64,000 bases of DNA from Stutzerimonas sp. S1. Lineage in GTDB: Bacteria > Pseudomonadota > Gammaproteobacteria > Pseudomonadales > Pseudomonadaceae. This document shows positions 20,460 through 30,174 of the stretch, piece by piece. Where the stretch lies: contig NZ_JAOEIY010000009.1 of assembly GCF_025966695.1 (NCBI RefSeq), positions 1 to 64,000 of the forward strand. The letters run 5' to 3'. Positions within the stretch are counted from its first letter, which is position 1; every line of letters begins with the position of its first letter. Below the pieces are notes generated by a model. The model had not been told where the DNA came from. It searched no databases and worked only from the letters and a program-made list of their open reading frames with translations. Position numbers and translations under genes: made by a program.

Positions 20460-21920
20460 TCATCGCTTGCCCTCCAGGTGTGCCTTGGCCAGCTCGTGCA
20501 GCGAGCGGGCGGCCGGTTTCGGTGCGCTGTGATTCTGCGTCCAGGGGCCGATGTTCGACGGCGTCAGGGCGCGCAGGCGGGTGGCGAAGAAGCCGAACAG
20601 GCGGTACAGCGTCGGGCTGCTATTGAGCAGGCGCCAGCCGGCCCAGATCAGCCGTTCTTGCCGCGAGTACTTGGCGCCCTGGCCGCGCATGACCTTGTGT
20701 GGGTCGTCCGGTGCCTTGACGTTCTCCTCGCGCAGACGGCGCAGGAGGGTCGGAATTGGAATCTTCACCGGGCAGACTTCGCCGCAGGCGCCGCACAGCG
20801 ACGAGGCGCTGGGGTGATCCGGCACCTTGTCCAGACCGACCATGTGCGGGGTGATGATCTTGCCGATCGGCCCGGGATAGACCTCGCCGTAGGTGTGGCC
20901 GCCGACGCGGGTGTACACCGGGCAGTGGTTCATGCAGGCGCCGCAGCGGATGCAGTTGAGCGTCTGGCGCAGCTCGCTGTCGGCGAAGGCCTGGCTGCGG
21001 CCGTTGTCCAGCAGGATCAGGTGCACTTCCTGCGGGCCGTCCAGCTCGTTCGCCTTGCGCGGGCCGGAGATCATGTTGACGTAGGTGGTGATCGGCTGGC
21101 CCAGCGCCGAGCGGGTCAGCAGGGAGAGCAGCGGGACGACGTCGCGCAGGTTCTCCACGACCTTCTCGATGCCGGTGACGGCGATATGCACCGGCGGCAC
21201 GGTGGTACTCATGCGGCCGTTGCCTTCGTTCTCCACCAGCAGCAGGGTGCCGGTCTCGGCCACCGCGAAGTTGACCCCGGAGACGCCGATGTCGGCCTCG
21301 AAGAACTTCTGGCGCAGCGTGCGGCGGCCGATCTGAATGAGTTGGTCGACGTCCTTGGTGTACTCCACGCCAAGCTTGTCGTGGAACAGGGACGCGACCT
21401 GGCCGGCGTTCTTGTGGATCGCCGGCATGATGATATGGGAAGGCTTTTCGTGGTCGAGCTGGACGATGTACTCGCCCATGTCCGATTCCAGGCATTCGAT
21501 GCCATGGCCTTCGAGGAAATGGTTCATCTCCATTTCTTCGCTGACCATCGATTTGCCCTTGATCACTTGGCGCGCCTCGTGAGCGCGGGCGATCCCGAGG
21601 ACGATGTCGTTCGCCTCTTCGACCGTCTCCGCCCAGTGCACCTTCACACCGTTGCGGGTCAGGTTGGTTTCCAGCCGCTCGAGCAGTTCGGGCAGCTTGG
21701 ACAGTGCGCGGGCGCGGATATGGTTGCCCATCTCGCGCAGCCGCTCGCGTTCGTCGGCATCGCTGAAGGCCGCGGCGCGCTTGGTCATCAGCGAGTCCAT
21801 GGCGGTGCGGAAGTTGCGCCGCAGCTGCTCGTCCTTCAGCGACTTGCGCGCGCGGGCGCGGAAGTCCGGGTCGCCGGCGTTCTCGATCTGTACCGCGGGG
21901 ATGCGCTGTTCGGCGTTCAT
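20460..21920 (-). CDS. lutB: L-lactate oxidation iron-sulfur protein LutB/LldB
   Basis: 486-residue LUD plus ferredoxin protein, the electron-transfer component of LutABC. The N-terminal LUD domain (about 60-300, with IKGKSMVSEEM, AVAETGTLL and the STTVPPVHI loop) is followed by 4Fe-4S motifs CIRCGACMNHCP (about 310-321) and CGACGEVCPVKIP (about 364-376). The C-terminus ends with an Ala/Lys-rich segment as in other LutB. The start at 21920 has GGAGG 6 bases upstream and overlaps the lutA stop (ATGA). Confidence 0.93.
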   Translation of the reverse strand: MNAEQRIPAVQIENAGDPDFRARARKSLKDEQLRRNFRTAMDSLMTKRAAAFSDADERERLREMGNHIRARALSKLPELLERLETNLTRNGVKVHWAETVEEANDIVLGIARAHEARQVIKGKSMVSEEMEMNHFLEGHGIECLESDMGEYIVQLDHEKPSHIIMPAIHKNAGQVASLFHDKLGVEYTKDVDQLIQIGRRTLRQKFFEADIGVSGVNFAVAETGTLLLVENEGNGRMSTTVPPVHIAVTGIEKVVENLRDVVPLLSLLTRSALGQPITTYVNMISGPRKANELDGPQEVHLILLDNGRSQAFADSELRQTLNCIRCGACMNHCPVYTRVGGHTYGEVYPGPIGKIITPHMVGLDKVPDHPSASSLCGACGEVCPVKIPIPTLLRRLREENVKAPDDPHKVMRGQGAKYSRQERLIWAGWRLLNSSPTLYRLFGFFATRLRALTPSNIGPWTQNHSAPKPAARSLHELAKAHLEGKR

Positions 21921-22738
21921 CGGGCACCTCCGGTGCGTTGCCAGAGGAAGCTCGCCAGGTGCTGGCCGCGCAGGGCTTCGCGCTGCTTTTCCAGCGAGCC
22001 ATTGATGTTCATCAGGCAGCCGCAGTCGGCGCTGACCACCTGATGCGCGCCGGATTCCTTCAGCGCGCGGGTCTTGTCCAGCACCATGGCGCCGGAGATA
22101 TCGGGCATGCGCACGCTGAAGGTGCCACCGAAGCCGCAGCATTCGCTCTCGTGATCATGCTCGACGCGCTCGACTTGGCCCAGCTGGGCGAGCAGGGCAC
22201 GGCCGTGCAGGTGGGTGTTCATCTCGCGACGGGCTGAGCAGGAGGTGTGCAGGGCAACCTTGGTCGGTGTGCCGGCGTCCTTGAACTCGACCTTGCAGAC
22301 GTTGAGCAGGAACTCGGCCAGCTCGAAGGTGCGCTCGGCCAGCGCCTGGGCCTGCTTCAGCGTGGCCGGCTCGTCCTTGAACAGGTCCAGATAGTGGTGG
22401 CGCAGCATGCCGGCGCAGGAACCGGAAGGGACGACCACCGGCCAGTCGTTGGCGAACAGTGCCAGCTGCGCACGGGCCACCTTGCGCGCCTCGTCGGTAT
22501 AGCCGGTGGTGTAGGCCGGCTGGCCGCAGCAGGTCTGGCCCTGCGGGTAGTGCACGGTCAGTCCTTCGCGTTCGAGCAGACGGATGGCATCCAGGCCAGC
22601 CTCGGGATAGAACAGATCCACCACGCAGGTTCCGAACAGGTAGACCTGGCTCGGCTTGGCCGGATACTCGCGTGGTTTGGGCAGCGGCGGCGCGACGCGG
22701 GTAGCGTTCGGCGCAGCATCGTAGAAGAGTTCGCTCAT
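21917..22738 (-). CDS. lutA: L-lactate oxidation protein LutA/LldA
   Basis: 273-residue CCG-domain protein, first component of LutABC. Two cysteine-rich CCG domains of heterodisulfide-reductase type are visible: FGTCVVDL...CCGQPAYTTGY in the first half and HTSCSARREM...CCGFGGTFSV in the second, expected to bind Fe-S clusters. The start at 22738 follows GGAGA and gives the usual family length; the longer frame upstream is not supported. First gene after lldP, from which a hairpin separates it. Confidence 0.92.
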   Translation of the reverse strand: MSELFYDAAPNATRVAPPLPKPREYPAKPSQVYLFGTCVVDLFYPEAGLDAIRLLEREGLTVHYPQGQTCCGQPAYTTGYTDEARKVARAQLALFANDWPVVVPSGSCAGMLRHHYLDLFKDEPATLKQAQALAERTFELAEFLLNVCKVEFKDAGTPTKVALHTSCSARREMNTHLHGRALLAQLGQVERVEHDHESECCGFGGTFSVRMPDISGAMVLDKTRALKESGAHQVVSADCGCLMNINGSLEKQREALRGQHLASFLWQRTGGAR

Positions 22739-22795
22739 CGGCTTGGTCTCCGGGTGGACCCGGTTATCCGCAAACTGCGGGATGTTGGAAACGCT

Positions 22796-22819
22796 CTTGC
22801 CCCGCATGGGCGGGGCAAG
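22796..22819 (-). terminator. Hairpin between lldP and lutA
   Basis: Perfect 10-bp inverted repeat CTTGCCCCGC / GCGGGGCAAG with a 4-base loop in the 95-base gap. No U-tract, so more likely a partial terminator or 3' stabiliser that separates permease and enzyme levels. Confidence 0.45.
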
Positions 22820-22833
22820 ACATCACGGTTGAA

Positions 22834-24528
22834 TCACACTCCGACCAGCGGGTCGCTCACGCCCATCACGTAGATCGCGATCAGCGTCAGTAGGCCCGAG
22901 ACCAGAACGTAGTACAGCGTTGGCCATACCGTCTTGCGAAGCGTAGTTCCTTCGCGGCCTAGCAACCCCACTGTAGCGGAGGCAGCGACGACGTTGTGGA
23001 TCGCCACCATGTTGCCCGCCGCTGCCCCTACCGCCTGAGCGGCGACGATCAATGCGCCGGAGATGCCAAGGTTCTGCGCGACGCCGAACTGGAACTGGCT
23101 GAGCATCATGTTGCTGACAGTGTTGGAGCCGGCGATGAAGGCACCCAGTGCGCCGATGCTTGGTGCCAGCAGCGGATAGACCGAACCCACGCTATCGGCC
23201 ACGTAGCGCGCCATGGTGATCGGCATGCTCGCCAGTTCTGCGGTGTTGACGCCGGAGTTGATCAGGATGCGCACCATCGGCACGGTGAACAGCAGCACGA
23301 AGCCGGCGCCGATCAGCACCTTGCTCGATTCACCGACCGCAGCGGCCAGTTCGCGAACCTTCATGCCATGCAGGAAAAACGTGGCGATGACTACGGCGAC
23401 CAAAATGCCGCCCGGCAGGTACAGCGGCATGAAGTCGGCCTTGATGCCGGCCTCGCCGAGGATGTCCGGGAAGACCAGCACGACGGACTTCATGAAGGCG
23501 CCGACTTCCGGAACCGTGCGACTGATCACCAGCAGCGCGCCGACCAGTACGTAGGGCAGCCAGGCGCGGAAGGTGCTCATCGGCTTGGCGGTCAGTTCTT
23601 CGAGCTTCATCTCGATGCTGCCGAGCCACTCGCTCGGCCATTCCTTGGCATCAGCGAAGTCCCAGGATTTCTTCGGAACCAGGAAGCCGAAACGGGCGGC
23701 GCTGGTGACGATGGCCAGGCCGATCAGCCCGCCCAGCAGGGAGGGGAACTCCGGGCCGAGGAAGATGCCGGTGGCGACGTAGGGCAGGGTGAAGGCCAGA
23801 CCGGCGAACAGGGCGAAGGGCAGCACTTCAAAACCGGCCTTCCAGCTTTTTTCCTTGCCGAAGAAGCGGGTCAGCATCAGCACCATGATCAGCGGCATGA
23901 TGGTGCCGGTCACGGCGTGGAGAATCGCCACTTCGCTGGTGATCAGCTGCAGGAAGGCCGGCCAGCTGGAACCTTGGGCGGTCAGTTGCGCAGCCAGCGT
24001 CGCGGTGTCCAGACCGCCGTTGATGCCGATGATGATCGGTGTGCCGACAGCGCCGAAGGACACCGGTGTCGACTGCACCAGCATGCCGAGGATGACCGCG
24101 GCCAAGGCCGGGAAACCGATGGCGACCAGCAGCGGCGCGGCGATGGCTGCCGGGGTGCCGAAGCCCGAAGCGCCTTCGATGAAGCAGCCGAACAGCCAGG
24201 CGATGATGATGGCCTGGATGCGGCGATCGGGGCTGATAGTGGTAAAACCAGCACGGATGGCGGTGATGCCACCGGAGTGCTTGAGCGTATTGAGCAGCAG
24301 GATTGCGCCGAAGATGATCCACAGGACGCCGGCGGTGATCACCAGACCTTGTACGGTCGAAGCGAGTACGCGGTTGAAACTCATGTCCCAGACGTACAGC
24401 GCGATACCCGCGGTGAGCAGGTACACCAGCGGCATGGCGCGCTTGGCGGGCCAGCGCAGGCCGATCAGCAGGATGGCAGCAAGCAGAATTGGGGAAAACG
24501 CGAAGAACGCGAGAAGGCCGTTTGACAT
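22834..24528 (-). CDS. lldP: L-lactate permease
   Basis: 564-residue LctP-family inner-membrane transporter importing L- and D-lactate (and glycolate) with protons. About 13 hydrophobic segments span the length. Family-typical stretches include [19 protein letters not shown] near residue 125 and [18 protein letters not shown] near 470. The start at 24528 has a modest GGGAG about 12 bases upstream. Expression is probably controlled by LldR through the operators at 24645 and 24787. Heads the lldP-lutABC-dld operon. Confidence 0.95.
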   Translation of the reverse strand: MSNGLLAFFAFSPILLAAILLIGLRWPAKRAMPLVYLLTAGIALYVWDMSFNRVLASTVQGLVITAGVLWIIFGAILLLNTLKHSGGITAIRAGFTTISPDRRIQAIIIAWLFGCFIEGASGFGTPAAIAAPLLVAIGFPALAAVILGMLVQSTPVSFGAVGTPIIIGINGGLDTATLAAQLTAQGSSWPAFLQLITSEVAILHAVTGTIMPLIMVLMLTRFFGKEKSWKAGFEVLPFALFAGLAFTLPYVATGIFLGPEFPSLLGGLIGLAIVTSAARFGFLVPKKSWDFADAKEWPSEWLGSIEMKLEELTAKPMSTFRAWLPYVLVGALLVISRTVPEVGAFMKSVVLVFPDILGEAGIKADFMPLYLPGGILVAVVIATFFLHGMKVRELAAAVGESSKVLIGAGFVLLFTVPMVRILINSGVNTAELASMPITMARYVADSVGSVYPLLAPSIGALGAFIAGSNTVSNMMLSQFQFGVAQNLGISGALIVAAQAVGAAAGNMVAIHNVVAASATVGLLGREGTTLRKTVWPTLYYVLVSGLLTLIAIYVMGVSDPLVGV

Positions 24529-24644
24529 GGATTCAGACTCCCGCCGTCACAAGGCGCTGGATGGGGTCGATAGAGACCGAGGATTGGCGAATTCGATACG
24601 ACTTCATGGGTCGTCCTCTTCTTGTTGGGATTCGCACTGTAAAG

Positions 24645-24655
24645 TGGTAATACCA
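24645..24655. promoter_or_regulatory. LldR-type operator (lldP side)
   Basis: TGGTAATACCA fits the FadR-family LldR consensus TNGTNNNACNA and is a perfect palindrome around one base. It lies 117 bases upstream of lldP, within a longer palindromic context AAGTGGTAATACCAATT. Confidence 0.7.
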
Positions 24656-24786
24656 ATTTATCGGTGCGAGACGCCAGCGTAAGAGGTCGCGCTTGGATGC
24701 GTCAATTCAGCAACTTTAGACATTGGTAGTACGCTGCGGTGTTGCGGGGCCATTCGGGCGCCGTTAGGCTGGCATGACATTTAAAG

Positions 24787-24797
24787 TGGTCAAACCA
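24787..24797. promoter_or_regulatory. LldR-type operator (lldR side)
   Basis: TGGTCAAACCA fits TNGTNNNACNA, 20 bases upstream of the lldR start. It shares the AAGTGGT...ACCAAT context with the site at 24645. The pair suggests autoregulation and control of lldP from the shared region. Confidence 0.7.
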
Positions 24798-24816
24798 ATC
24801 GAGAGCGGGATTCGCG

Positions 24817-25602
24817 ATGGAAGTGGGAGTGGTGCGCCAGCGGCGGCTGGCCGATGACATCGTTGCGCAGCTGGAAACCATGATTCTGGAAGGTACGCTC
24901 AAGGCCGGTGAGCGGCTGCCCGCCGAGCGCGCATTGGCCGAACAGTTCGGCGTATCGCGCCCGTCACTGCGTGAGGCGATCCAGAAGCTCGCTGCCAAGG
25001 GGTTGCTGATCAGTCGGCACGGCGGCGGCAATTTCGTCGCCGAGTCTCTGGGCTCCACGTTCAGCGATCCATTGTTGCACCTGCTGGAGAACAACCGTGA
25101 CGCACAGCGTGATCTGTTGGAGTTCCGGCATACCTTGGAAGGCAGTTGCGCCTATTACGCTGCCATGCGCGCCACCGAGGTGGACCAGCAGCGGCTGACC
25201 GAGGCCTTCGCCGCACTGCAGGATTGCTACGCCCGTGAGGGTACGGTCACCCGCGCAGAGGAGGGGGCGGCCGATGCCCAGTTCCATCTGGCCATCGCGG
25301 AAGCCAGCCATAACGCCGTGCTGCTGCATACCATTCGTGGTCTCTTCGATCTGCTAAAGCGCAATGTCGTGACCAACATTGGCGGAATGTACGCCCTGCG
25401 CGATGAAACGCGGCACATGCTGATGAGCCAGCATAGCGAGCTGTACGAGGCGATCATGGCGCGGCGCGCGAGCGAGGCCCGCGACGTGATCCATCGGCAC
25501 ATTAATTACGTGCAGGAGGTGCTCGCCGAAGGGCAGCAGGAGGCTCAACGTCTGGCTCGCGCGCAGCGCCGCCATGGCGAGCGGGTGGGACACAAGGCTT
25601 GA
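24817..25602 (+). CDS. lldR: Lactate-responsive FadR-family regulator
   Basis: 261-residue GntR/FadR-type repressor. The N-terminal winged helix (about 8-75, with LPAERALAEQFGVSRPSLRE) is followed by an all-helical FCD ligand domain (about 95-235; metal/ligand residues in EFRHTLEG, QFHLAIAEASHN and RHINYV). LldR proteins repress lactate genes until lactate binds. Divergent from lldP with two matching operators between them. The start at 24817 follows GCGGGA. Confidence 0.93.
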   Translation: MEVGVVRQRRLADDIVAQLETMILEGTLKAGERLPAERALAEQFGVSRPSLREAIQKLAAKGLLISRHGGGNFVAESLGSTFSDPLLHLLENNRDAQRDLLEFRHTLEGSCAYYAAMRATEVDQQRLTEAFAALQDCYAREGTVTRAEEGAADAQFHLAIAEASHNAVLLHTIRGLFDLLKRNVVTNIGGMYALRDETRHMLMSQHSELYEAIMARRASEARDVIHRHINYVQEVLAEGQQEAQRLARAQRRHGERVGHKA

Positions 25603-25607
25603 GGAGG

Positions 25608-25630
25608 GCACGCCTGCGGGGCGGGCGTGC
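25608..25630. terminator. Hairpin between lldR and smpB
   Basis: GCACGCC / GGCGTGC stem in the gap between the convergent genes lldR and smpB. No U-tract is evident, so weakly supported. Confidence 0.35.
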
Positions 25631-25669
25631 TCGGGAGGGGATCTTAGGCGGGTGAGAGCGGCGAACGAT

Positions 25670-26152
25670 TCAGTCGTCCTTGCCTTTGGTGCGCATGGCT
25701 CGCTGGATCTCACGGGCGGAGTCGCGCTCCTTCTCGGTATGGCGCTTGTCGAACTCCTTCTTGCCTTTGCCCAGGGCGATCTCGCACTTGATCATGTGCT
25801 TCTTCCAGTACAGCGACAGCGCCACGCAGGCGTAGCCCTTCTGCTGCACGGCACCGAACAACTTGCCTAGCTCGCGCTTGTTCAATAGCAGCTTGCGGGT
25901 ACGAGTCGGGTCGGCGATGACATGGGTGCTCGCCGTGGTCAGAGGAGTGATGTGGCTGCCCATCAGCCAGGCTTCGCCATCCTTGAGCAAGACGTAGCTA
26001 TCGACCAGCTGTGCCTTGCCCGCCCGCAGGCTTTTCACTTCCCAGCCAGCGAGGACGAGACCGGCCTCGAACTTCTGTTCGATGAAATAATCATGTAGCG
26101 CTTTCTTGTTCAGCGCGATGGTCCCGGGGGACTGTTTCTTCTGTTTGGCCAT
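25670..26152 (-). CDS. smpB: SsrA-binding protein SmpB
   Basis: 160-residue tmRNA partner needed to load tmRNA onto stalled ribosomes. Family hallmarks: [22 protein letters not shown] start, [16 protein letters not shown], and the C-terminal basic tail ([19 protein letters not shown]) that enters the empty mRNA channel. The start at 26152 fits the family length. Its RNA partner ssrA lies 9.5 kb to the left, with the lactate locus between. Confidence 0.96.
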   Translation of the reverse strand: MAKQKKQSPGTIALNKKALHDYFIEQKFEAGLVLAGWEVKSLRAGKAQLVDSYVLLKDGEAWLMGSHITPLTTASTHVIADPTRTRKLLLNKRELGKLFGAVQQKGYACVALSLYWKKHMIKCEIALGKGKKEFDKRHTEKERDSAREIQRAMRTKGKDD

Positions 26153-26362
26153 AGGGGGCGCATTATAGGGAGTCGCATCGCGGCTGGCGACAGCCTCGGC
26201 ATTGTGGTTGCGTGAAACTTGAGGGGGGCGCGCTTATCCCTGACAATGTCGCGGTTTTTTGCACGCGCCGTGGTGGTGCTGCCAAGGCCGGGGCTGCTCG
26301 TGGAGCAGAACGGCAGCGGGATGGCTGCAAGCGCAGACGGCATGACGAAGTAGAAGGTCCGC

Positions 26363-26797
26363 ATGACGACGCATATTCAACGCTCGGCGCTGCTCCCATA
26401 CCCGGCACGGGCTCTGTTCGACATGGTCAACGACGTGGCGAGCTATCCGCAGTTCCTGCCCTGGTGCTCCGCCACCGAGGTGTTGGCCAGCAGCGATACG
26501 CAGATGCACGCGAGCATGACTGTCGCCAAGGCTGGCCTCAGTCAGAAGTTCAAGACGCGTAATGAGCTGCAGGCTGGCAAACGTATTGAAATGACGTTGG
26601 AGGAGGGGCCGTTCAGTCACCTGCACGGCATCTGGGAGTTCAAAGCGCTAGGAGAGAAGGCCTGCAAGATCAGCCTCGATCTGACCTTCGACTACGCAGG
26701 TCCACTGGTCAAGGCCACGCTTGGTCCGCTGTTCAATCAAGCGGCCAACACTTTGGTTGATGCGTTCTGTGATCGGGCGAAGCAGCTCTATGGATAA
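26363..26797 (+). CDS. ratA: RatA family START/polyketide-cyclase-like protein
   Basis: 144-residue protein of the RatA/Coq10 START-like fold. In E. coli RatA is reported to bind 50S subunits and block 70S assembly; the eukaryotic homologue Coq10 binds ubiquinone. Typical motifs: VNDVASYPQFLPWC, the EGPFSHLHGIWEF strand pair, and a C-terminal LVDAFCDRAKQLYG helix. Which role applies here is uncertain. The start at 26363 has AAGG five bases away. Its stop overlaps the rnfH start. Confidence 0.9.
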   Translation: MTTHIQRSALLPYPARALFDMVNDVASYPQFLPWCSATEVLASSDTQMHASMTVAKAGLSQKFKTRNELQAGKRIEMTLEEGPFSHLHGIWEFKALGEKACKISLDLTFDYAGPLVKATLGPLFNQAANTLVDAFCDRAKQLYG

Positions 26798-27113
26798 GCC
26801 GGAGATCGCCATAGAGGTGGTATATGCACTGGCCGACAAGCAGAAGTTGTTGCGCCTGACCGTGCCGGCCGGGACTTCGGTGCGCGACGCGGCGCTACGT
26901 TCGGGGATGGCTGCGTTTTTCCCGGGCCTCGATCTCGCGAGTGCACCGCTGGGGATCTTCGGCAAGGCGGTAGCCAAGCCGGACGAGCGGATTCTGGAAG
27001 AGGGCGAGCGGGTGGAGATCTACCGGCCGCTCATCGCTGATCCTAAGGAGGTGCGCAAGCAGCGTGCCGCCAAGGCGGCGAAGACCAAGGCCGACGACGC
27101 TGAGGCGAACTGA
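26790..27113 (+). CDS. rnfH: RnfH family ubiquitin-like protein
   Basis: 107 residues with a beta-grasp (ubiquitin-like) fold: IAIEVVYALADKQKLLRLTV, GTSVRDAALRSG, and the conserved EGERVEIYRPLIADPKE near the C-terminus, then a Lys/Ala tail. Its cellular role is not established; it is usually found beside ratA. The ATG at 26790 overlaps the last 8 bases of ratA, so translation is coupled. Confidence 0.92.
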   Translation: MDKPEIAIEVVYALADKQKLLRLTVPAGTSVRDAALRSGMAAFFPGLDLASAPLGIFGKAVAKPDERILEEGERVEIYRPLIADPKEVRKQRAAKAAKTKADDAEAN

Positions 27114-27136
27114 GCGGTAAGCGTTTCAGTGGCAAT

Positions 27137-27163
27137 AAAAAGCCCGGCTAGGCCGGGCTTTTT
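27137..27163. terminator. Bidirectional terminator between rnfH and bamE
   Basis: AAAAAGCCCGGC-TAG-GCCGGGCTTTTT, a near-perfect GC stem with A/T tracts on both sides, between convergent genes. Confidence 0.92.
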
Positions 27164-27172
27164 ATTGCGTGC

Positions 27173-27697
27173 TTATTCGGTGTCCAGCGGTTCGGGTATC
27201 GGTACCGCCACCGGTTCGGCAGCGTCGACTTCACGCTGGATCTGTTCGAGTAGTGAGCCTGGCGCAGGTTTCTCCGTCTCTGGCTGCTGGGTCTCGGGCT
27301 TGCTCGCAGCGGGTGCCTCGGACGTAGCTGGCTGGGTGCCGAGGATTGCCTCGTCGCGGCTGACGCCGGGCATGAAGTCGCCGGCCAGGCCGACCAGCTG
27401 GTCGTTGCCGTCGAAGACCAGGCTCACACGCTCCTGCTGTCGCGGGCTGCCGCCAGGCTGAATGCTGTACAGATAATCCCAGCGATTGGCATGAAAGGTA
27501 TCGGTGATCAGCGGGTTGCCCATGATAAACCGCACTTGTTTGCGGGTCATTCCCGGGCGCAACTGGTCTATCATGTCCTGCGTGACGACATTGCCCTGTT
27601 GAATGTCGACCTTGTAAACCCCGGGAAATGAACAACCGGCGAGTGCGAACAAACCCACGAGCGTGAGGCTGGTCAGCATGAGCTTGGTGTTTTGCAT
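27173..27697 (-). CDS. bamE: Outer membrane assembly lipoprotein BamE (OmlA)
   Basis: 174-residue lipoprotein of the BAM complex that inserts beta-barrel proteins in the outer membrane. A signal peptide with lipobox LAGC (Cys20) is followed by the SmpA/OmlA domain ([41 protein letters not shown]). Then comes a Pro/Glu/Ala-rich C-terminal tail, longer than in E. coli BamE and usual in Pseudomonas OmlA. The start at 27697 was chosen for the signal peptide. Divergent from fur, as in other pseudomonads. Confidence 0.94.
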   Translation of the reverse strand: MQNTKLMLTSLTLVGLFALAGCSFPGVYKVDIQQGNVVTQDMIDQLRPGMTRKQVRFIMGNPLITDTFHANRWDYLYSIQPGGSPRQQERVSLVFDGNDQLVGLAGDFMPGVSRDEAILGTQPATSEAPAASKPETQQPETEKPAPGSLLEQIQREVDAAEPVAVPIPEPLDTE

Positions 27698-27792
27698 CGG
27701 TGGGTGACTTCCACTATCTTGGCTGGGCAAAGAACCCGGATCATACCCGTATTGAAGGAGGCTGCGAAACAGCAGCAGCGAGAAAGCCACCC

Positions 27793-28197
27793 ATGGTTGA
27801 AAATAGCGAACTACGAAAAGTTGGTCTGAAAGTAACTCTGCCCCGGGTGAAGATCCTGCAGATGCTGGACACCACCGACCGGCGTCATATGAGCGCTGAG
27901 GATGTCTACAAGGCGCTCATGGAGGCGGGCGAAGACGTCGGACTGGCGACTGTCTACCGTGTGCTGACGCAGTTCGAAGCAGCTGGGCTGGTGGTTCGGC
28001 ACAACTTCGATGGCGGGCATGCCGTATTCGAGCTGGCAGATGGCGGCCATCACGATCACATGGTCTGTGTCGATAGTGGTGAGGTGATCGAGTTCTTCGA
28101 TTCGGAAATCGAGAAGCTACAGAAAGAGATCGTCAAACGGCACGGCTATGAGCTGGTCGATCACAATCTGGTGCTCTACGTGCGCAAGAAGGCCTGA
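27793..28197 (+). CDS. fur: Ferric uptake regulator Fur
   Basis: 134-residue iron-dependent repressor. The winged-helix DNA-binding domain (about 1-83, with [10 protein letters not shown] and [15 protein letters not shown]) is followed by a dimerisation domain with metal ligands in [15 protein letters not shown] and a C-terminal [11 protein letters not shown]. It lacks the CxxC pair of some Fur proteins, as Pseudomonas Fur does. The ATG at 27793 gives the family length. Shares its upstream region with bamE. Confidence 0.96.
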   Translation: MVENSELRKVGLKVTLPRVKILQMLDTTDRRHMSAEDVYKALMEAGEDVGLATVYRVLTQFEAAGLVVRHNFDGGHAVFELADGGHHDHMVCVDSGEVIEFFDSEIEKLQKEIVKRHGYELVDHNLVLYVRKKA

Positions 28198-28212
28198 AGT
28201 CTTCTTTGCATG

Positions 28213-28242
28213 AAAAAAGGCGACCTGCGGGTCGCCTTTTTT
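28213..28242. terminator. Bidirectional terminator between fur and recN
   Basis: AAAAAAGGCGACC-TGC-GGTCGCCTTTTTT, strong stem with A and T tracts, between convergent genes. Confidence 0.93.
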
Positions 28243-28260
28243 GTTCGATCTGCTCGGCGC

Positions 28261-29934
28261 TCAGGATTGTGCCGCGCCGACCATCTGGCGAGCGTGCGCC
28301 AGTGATTGCTCGGTCAGGTCGACGCCGCCGAGCATTCGTGCGATCTCCTCGATACGTCCGCTGCCATCCAGTTCGGCGACGGCAGTGCGCGTTTCGTCGC
28401 TGCCCCGCGCCTTGTGTACGAACAGGTGATGATGACCCTGGGCGGCAACCTGCGGCAGGTGCGTGACCGTCAGTACCTGGCCGCGTTCGCCAAGTCGACG
28501 CAGCAACTGGCCGACGATTTCGGCGGTCGGGCCGCCAATGCCAACATCTACCTCATCAAAGACCAGCGTTGGTACTCGCGAGGTCTGGGCAGTGATCACC
28601 TGAATCGCCAGGCTGATGCGCGACAGTTCGCCGCCCGAGGCGACTTTGGCCAGCGGGCGCAACGGTTGCCCTGGGTTGGCGCTGACCAGAAACTCCACCT
28701 GCTCGAGCCCGTAGGGCGGATAGTCGCCTTCCGCAGCCGGCTTGAGCGTCACGCTGAACTGGCCGCCGGGCATGCCCAGGCGCTGGATCTCGTTCTCTAC
28801 CGCGCTTGACAACTGTGCAGCGGCGGCCTGGCGGATGCGGCTGAGTTCGCCGGCTTTTTCCTCGTAGTGGCGCGCATTGGCGGCCAGCTCTTCAGTGAGA
28901 CGTTCAAGCGCTTCATCATCGGCATTCAGGCCCTCCAGCTCTTCCAGCAGTCGCTGCTGCAGGCTGACCAGCTCCGTAGGCTGTACGCGATGTTTGCGCG
29001 CCAGGGTATAGATGGCGTCCAGCCGTTCTTCCAATGCCTGCTGGCGTTGCGGGTCAGCATCGAAATGATCGATGAAGCGATTGAGTTCGCCGACGGCCTC
29101 CTCGACTTGAATCTGCGCGCTGGCCAGCAGGTTGGCCGCTTCGCCAAGTGCGCCCGCCTGGTTCTGGAAGGCGCTCAGGCGTTGCAGGCTCGACGTTAGG
29201 GCGGATAGCACGTTGCCCGCATCGCTTTCGCTGCATAGTTCCATGACCTGGCGGCAGGCGCCGAGTAGCTGTTCGGCATTCGCAAGGTTCTTGTGCTCCT
29301 GCTCCAGCTGTTCCAGTTCATCCTCGGCCAGTGCCAGGTTTTCCAGTTCTTCCAGCTGGTAGCTGAGTAGCTGGTGGCGTGCGCGCTGTTCGTCGCTGCT
29401 GTTGCTCAGGCGCTCCAGGGTTTGCCGGGTCTGGCGCCAGCGCTGTGCGGCGAGCTGAACCTGACGCGCCAGATCCTGACTGCCGCTGTACTCATCAAGC
29501 AGGCGGCGGTGGGTGTCGGGCTTTAGTAGCGATTGGTGCTCATGTTGGCTGTGAATGTCGATCAGCAGCTCGCCGAGAGCTTTGAGATCGCCCTGCGGGC
29601 AGGGAGTGCCGTTGATATAGCCGCGCGAGCGACCTTCGGTAGTGATCACGCGGCGCAGAATGCAGGGCCCTTCGGTATCGAGGTCGCGCTCCGCAAGCCA
29701 GGCGCGGGCGTCGGGAATGTCGTCCAGATCGAAGCTGGCGAGGATGTCTGCCTTGTCAGCACCCAGCCGTACCACGCTGCTGTCGGTACGGTCGCCGAGC
29801 GCCAAGCCCAGGGCATCGAGCATGATCGACTTGCCGGCCCCGGTCTCTCCGCTGATCACGCTCATGCCGCGTTTCAGCTCGAGATCCAGATGTTCGACGA
29901 TGGCGTAGTTGTGAACCGAAAGATGAACCAGCAT
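28261..29934 (-). CDS. recN: DNA repair protein RecN
   Basis: 557-residue SMC-like ATPase acting in double-strand break repair. N-terminal Walker A GETGAGKS (about 29-36), a long coiled coil split by a hinge (about 160-360), and C-terminal ABC signature LSRISLAIQV with Walker B LVFDEVDVGIGG. The start at 29934 gives the canonical MLVHLSVHNYAIV beginning. A LexA box lies just upstream, in line with SOS control of recN in other bacteria. Confidence 0.96.
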   Translation of the reverse strand: MLVHLSVHNYAIVEHLDLELKRGMSVISGETGAGKSIMLDALGLALGDRTDSSVVRLGADKADILASFDLDDIPDARAWLAERDLDTEGPCILRRVITTEGRSRGYINGTPCPQGDLKALGELLIDIHSQHEHQSLLKPDTHRRLLDEYSGSQDLARQVQLAAQRWRQTRQTLERLSNSSDEQRARHQLLSYQLEELENLALAEDELEQLEQEHKNLANAEQLLGACRQVMELCSESDAGNVLSALTSSLQRLSAFQNQAGALGEAANLLASAQIQVEEAVGELNRFIDHFDADPQRQQALEERLDAIYTLARKHRVQPTELVSLQQRLLEELEGLNADDEALERLTEELAANARHYEEKAGELSRIRQAAAAQLSSAVENEIQRLGMPGGQFSVTLKPAAEGDYPPYGLEQVEFLVSANPGQPLRPLAKVASGGELSRISLAIQVITAQTSRVPTLVFDEVDVGIGGPTAEIVGQLLRRLGERGQVLTVTHLPQVAAQGHHHLFVHKARGSDETRTAVAELDGSGRIEEIARMLGGVDLTEQSLAHARQMVGAAQS

Positions 29935-29957
29935 GGTGGCGCTCCGGAGTTGCGTGG

Positions 29958-29973
29958 CTGGCTATTTATACAG
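29958..29973 (-). promoter_or_regulatory. LexA (SOS) box of recN
   Basis: On the minus strand CTGTATAAATAGCCAG, CTG-N10-CAG, 24 bases upstream of recN. It fits the Pseudomonas LexA motif. Confidence 0.75.
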
Positions 29974-30091
29974 TGGTTTTCTGTGTCGCTTCAAGTGCGC
30001 GCGTCTCCGTGGGTGCGAAGGGGGCTGCGGCGGGCCGATCTATGTGGTGAGGTCTTCATCGGCAACCTGGACACGCTGTAGGGGCTTTGCC

Positions 30092-30119
30092 CTTGAAGCG
30101 AGGTTTTGTGCCCCCATAT
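30092..30119 (+). promoter_or_regulatory. Sigma-32 heat-shock promoter of grpE-dnaK-dnaJ
   Basis: CTTGAA (30092-30097), 14 bases, CCCCATAT (30112-30119): a perfect match to the RpoH consensus, 56 bases before grpE. Confidence 0.9.
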
Positions 30120-30174
30120 AGCGGCACAAGCGCGGGCTGTCGCCCGCCGACGTACTGAGATTAAGGAGGAATGC

